Below are positions 61,415-64,000 of a stretch of 64,000 nt of DNA, one piece after another. A program made the translations under genes and the position numbers. How positions within the stretch are numbered: the first letter of the stretch is position 1; each line of letters opens with the position of its first letter. The stretch is from Daucus carota subsp. sativus (taxonomy: Eukaryota > Streptophyta > Magnoliopsida > Apiales > Apiaceae). The notes beneath the pieces were generated by a model, which ran no database searches, was not told where the DNA came from, and saw only the letters and a list, made by a program, of their open reading frames with translations. The stretch is taken from contig NC_030384.2 in the NCBI RefSeq assembly GCF_001625215.2, forward strand, positions 41,574,390-41,638,389, written 5' to 3'.

Positions 61415-61693
61415 TGGGTGTTTGGCTGACAAAATAAGTTGGCTTTTTTCATTTTTAAGCTAGCTTCTACTTTTGCATGACTGTTTGGCAAATAAGTTTT
61501 ATGGGCTTATTGTGGGTTATGTGGAAAGAAGCAAGAAGCTCCGATGTGTAGCTTTTTTGTCTTATCATAGTTGCTTATTTGTTTAATCATCCAAACACTT
61601 AATCACTTATACGTCGATGACTACTTATCACTTATAATCCACTTTTTTGTTTTAAGCCATAAGTAACTTGTTTTAAGTTAAGCCAACGGCCCC
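61415..61693. mobile_element. Candidate MITE, about 279 bp
   Basis: The left end reads GGGTGTTTGGCTGAC and the right end, reversed, GGGGCCGTTGGCTTAACTTA. Internal text (TAAGCCATAAGTAACTT, ACTTATAATCC) is of the kind seen in plant MITEs. No secure target duplication was found. Confidence 0.4.
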
Positions 61694-63485
61694 AAAATTA
61701 AATGGGGCAACCGGCTGAGTCAAACAGATGCATTCTTGTGATTGGTTCGCCTTATTAGAGTTCCAATTCCATGACTTCGTAACTTCGAACTCCCAAATAT
61801 TGGAAGCAGAAATCAGTTTAAAAATTCCAGAAAAAAAATATGAAAGACAACGTCTTAACTCAAAAAATGGATAAAATGAACAGCTTCCACGATGAGAGAG
61901 AAGGATATGAATCTAAGCTGCTTTTAACAGAACAAACAGCAGGTTACACAATGGATATTTTGCTAGTGACTAATTAGCAAAAATTCCGAAGCTCAATCTA
62001 AACTAAGCTGAAATTAAGTCAGTCTCGTCCTGATTACAGAATTATTCAAGGTATGACCGCCCCTGTCACACCTATCAACTTCATTCGTGAAACTGATATA
62101 ACAAGAAGTAAAATGCAATAAGGTTCTGTAATAGTAACATAGAAAGACAGTTAGATATATTCATATATTTTTAGCCAGTGTCTAGTGTTGGTCTGGAGTT
62201 GTAATTATAGAGGGCTGAGGTTCGTGATGGAAGTCCCCAGATGCCTGAGTGCCTGACTTTGTAGTCTGCTTCTGCTAGATGCATGCAATTCGCTAGTTTT
62301 CTTTAACTTATATGTTATTTATTATTACTTTTTTGACATGATGATGTTTTTTAACATTCTGTCTGTGGATACATAAGAGGAATTTAGCACTCTGTCTGTA
62401 TGTTGATTTCCAACTGTCTCCTGAAAAGATTGAAGCTAGCTAGTTTTATTAGGTACTTAGGATACTAGCTAGAAATAAACGATTCTCAGTTAAAGAAACT
62501 TACAATACATACAATGCTTATAGCATCTTCAATTCTCTTTTGGTATGCCCCTTGCCTTGCATATAATAATAACGATGCTGCATGATATATTCATATTTCA
62601 AGTTGGGTTCGCATAAAGTTGGCGCCGCATGCACTTTTCATCAATACATTCATTTTACTTTGCGAATGAAGAACACCAATTAAATACTAACATACACTCA
62701 TTTAAACACAAAGCAAATAAGCAGGACTTGTAGAATTAACAAGCATGGCAAATGAGCGAATATTAGGCATCCATTCACTGAAATCTCAACTGATATATAG
62801 CTTTTTTTATGAACGCCAAATGTGGGCTGCTCACTACTAAAGAGCCTGTAGTTATCGGGTCTCTGTATGTCACTCTTTTTTACAAATATATCGGGGTATC
62901 ACTACCACGCGTATTATGTCCCGCCCCTTTCTAAAATCGATACAAAAAGGAAAAGAATTCAATTTATACTCTTTGTTCTAAACTCGTAAATTCTTAATTG
63001 TTGTGAACATCCCACACTTGCGATCACGAATTTATTCTACTTCTTGTGGTTTCTTTTATATGACTTGCATCATTATTTGGGTTGACCTAATAATAACATT
63101 ATTAGTTTTAGTTATTTTTTTGTAAATTAAAATTCTAATTACACATTTATTTCGGAAAAAAATGTTATAATTAAAATTTTTAATCATCCAACCAAAACAC
63201 CTAAAAGTGTGTGTCAAAAGTTTTTTTTTTAAAAAAAACAGACGTACTTCTATATAACAGACAATGATAAGCTTAAATACAAGTAGAATAACTCAAATGC
63301 AATGTACAATAACTCGATAATATTATAAATTTAAATGATAAAAATGATGAGGGTCTAGCCAACATCTGCATTATGCAACGGTGATTGGTAACCCATATGT
63401 ATTTAGTCTGAAAGGTGGCTATAATATTTAAAGAAAAAATTATACTGCTAAATCCTTTCAAAACACATTTACATGTCTCTCCCGT
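61694..63485. other. Intergenic DNA left of the DUF3444 gene
   Basis: No gene or clear element is seen; the right part should include the 3' UTR of the DUF3444 gene. Confidence 0.4.
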
Positions 63486-64000
63486 CTAATTCTCTTGCAC
63501 TGTTTTACAATTTTTAACATTGTCAACTTGTATAGTTTGTTGATTATATTTTTCTTCACTTCCCATGATTTCTGCACTGGTAAAATCAGAATCAGCTATC
63601 ACTTTAAGATATTGAGCAGGAGTGGCTGCAGGATCTAGTTCAAGGTATCCCCACGGAGCTTCAGGAACTGTGATTGAGTAAGAAGGAATGTGATGTGAAA
63701 ACCGAGATATCTCTCCTATAGGAATCCTCTGAATCTGATTGCGGTCCAAATGAGGGAGAAAAACCGACTTAAACCCAGCAACTTTTACTAAAGGAATCAC
63801 GACAACAGAACCTCCTTCGTCATTGCAGTCATCCTCTAGAATTTGAACTATTTCATACTGGTGTACAATTTCATCTGCCGTCAACTCATTCCATTCTGGA
63901 CACCAGTTCCTGTAAAGGCACCAAACATCTCCGCACCTGGGATAAATTTGAACACACCCTCCTATGCCTTTTGTCCACTTCACCTTGTGAGAGAAAGAAT
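63486..64000 (-). CDS. C-terminal part of a DUF3444 protein, probably a J-domain (DnaJ) protein; runs off the window
   Basis: The frame is open from the right window edge to a TAG at 63486-63488, about 171 residues. Landmarks of the DUF3444 domain are IYPRCGDVWCLYRNW, YEIVQILEDDCNDEGGSVVV, VKVAGFKSVFLPH, ISRFSHHIPSYSI and GYLELDPAATPAQYL. In plants this domain is usually the C-terminal half of long proteins that begin with a J-domain and act as Hsp70 co-chaperones, but the N-terminus lies outside. The start codon and any upstream exons are unseen. No lesion is visible. Confidence 0.85.
   Translation of the reverse strand, partial: SFSHKVKWTKGIGGCVQIYPRCGDVWCLYRNWCPEWNELTADEIVHQYEIVQILEDDCNDEGGSVVVIPLVKVAGFKSVFLPHLDRNQIQRIPIGEISRFSHHIPSYSITVPEAPWGYLELDPAATPAQYLKVIADSDFTSAEIMGSEEKYNQQTIQVDNVKNCKTVQEN

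Overview
This is nuclear DNA of a flowering plant. The genes are intron-rich with GT-AG introns, and they lie in AT-rich intergenic DNA loaded with plant transposons (Stowaway, Tourist/PIF, Mutator-like, Helitron, CACTA). The protein families (PFP alpha, PILS, AHL, ARID with an Hsp20-like end, proton pump interactor) suggest a eudicot. I cannot name the species. All exon limits were read by eye from splice consensus, reading frame and family resemblance.

Layout. 165-6230 (-): a seven-exon proton pump interactor gene with a very long acidic, repetitive N-terminal exon. 6430-12380: intergenic DNA with a Stowaway element, a hAT-like element and a small MITE. 12492-18397 (+): a complete 19-exon gene for the alpha subunit of pyrophosphate-dependent phosphofructokinase. 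19606-23949 and 24977-28674 (-): two tandem PIN-LIKES (PILS) auxin carrier genes of ten exons each, whose introns hold a PIF/Tourist MITE and a 640-bp Mutator-like foldback. 29382-29985: a Stowaway element next to a foldback repeat.

31764-43592: a complete CACTA (En/Spm) transposon of 11.8 kb flanked by a TAT duplication. It carries an apparently intact TNPA-like gene, an apparently intact TNP2/TNPD-like gene and, on the other strand, a small 104-codon gene with its own TATA box. A motif CGGTCGGTT/AACCGACCG occurs in five dense clusters, at both ends and beside the promoters of the element's genes. This looks like a self-contained, self-regulated transposon and is the most interesting part of the window.

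43596-49608: intergenic DNA with a full Tourist MITE and a Stowaway element split by a head-to-tail pair of non-autonomous Helitrons. 51223-56895 (+): a decayed copy of an ARID-domain chromatin gene with an Hsp20-like C-terminus, broken by nonsense and frameshift changes. 57614-58408 (-): a single-exon AT-hook (AHL) gene with an unusual residue in its core motif. 58460-63480: AT-rich DNA with one MITE-like repeat. 63486-64000 (-): the last exon of a DUF3444 gene, probably a J-domain protein, running off the right edge.

The cellular genes do not form a pathway. The two PILS genes are recent relatives, and the transposon genes form one functional unit.
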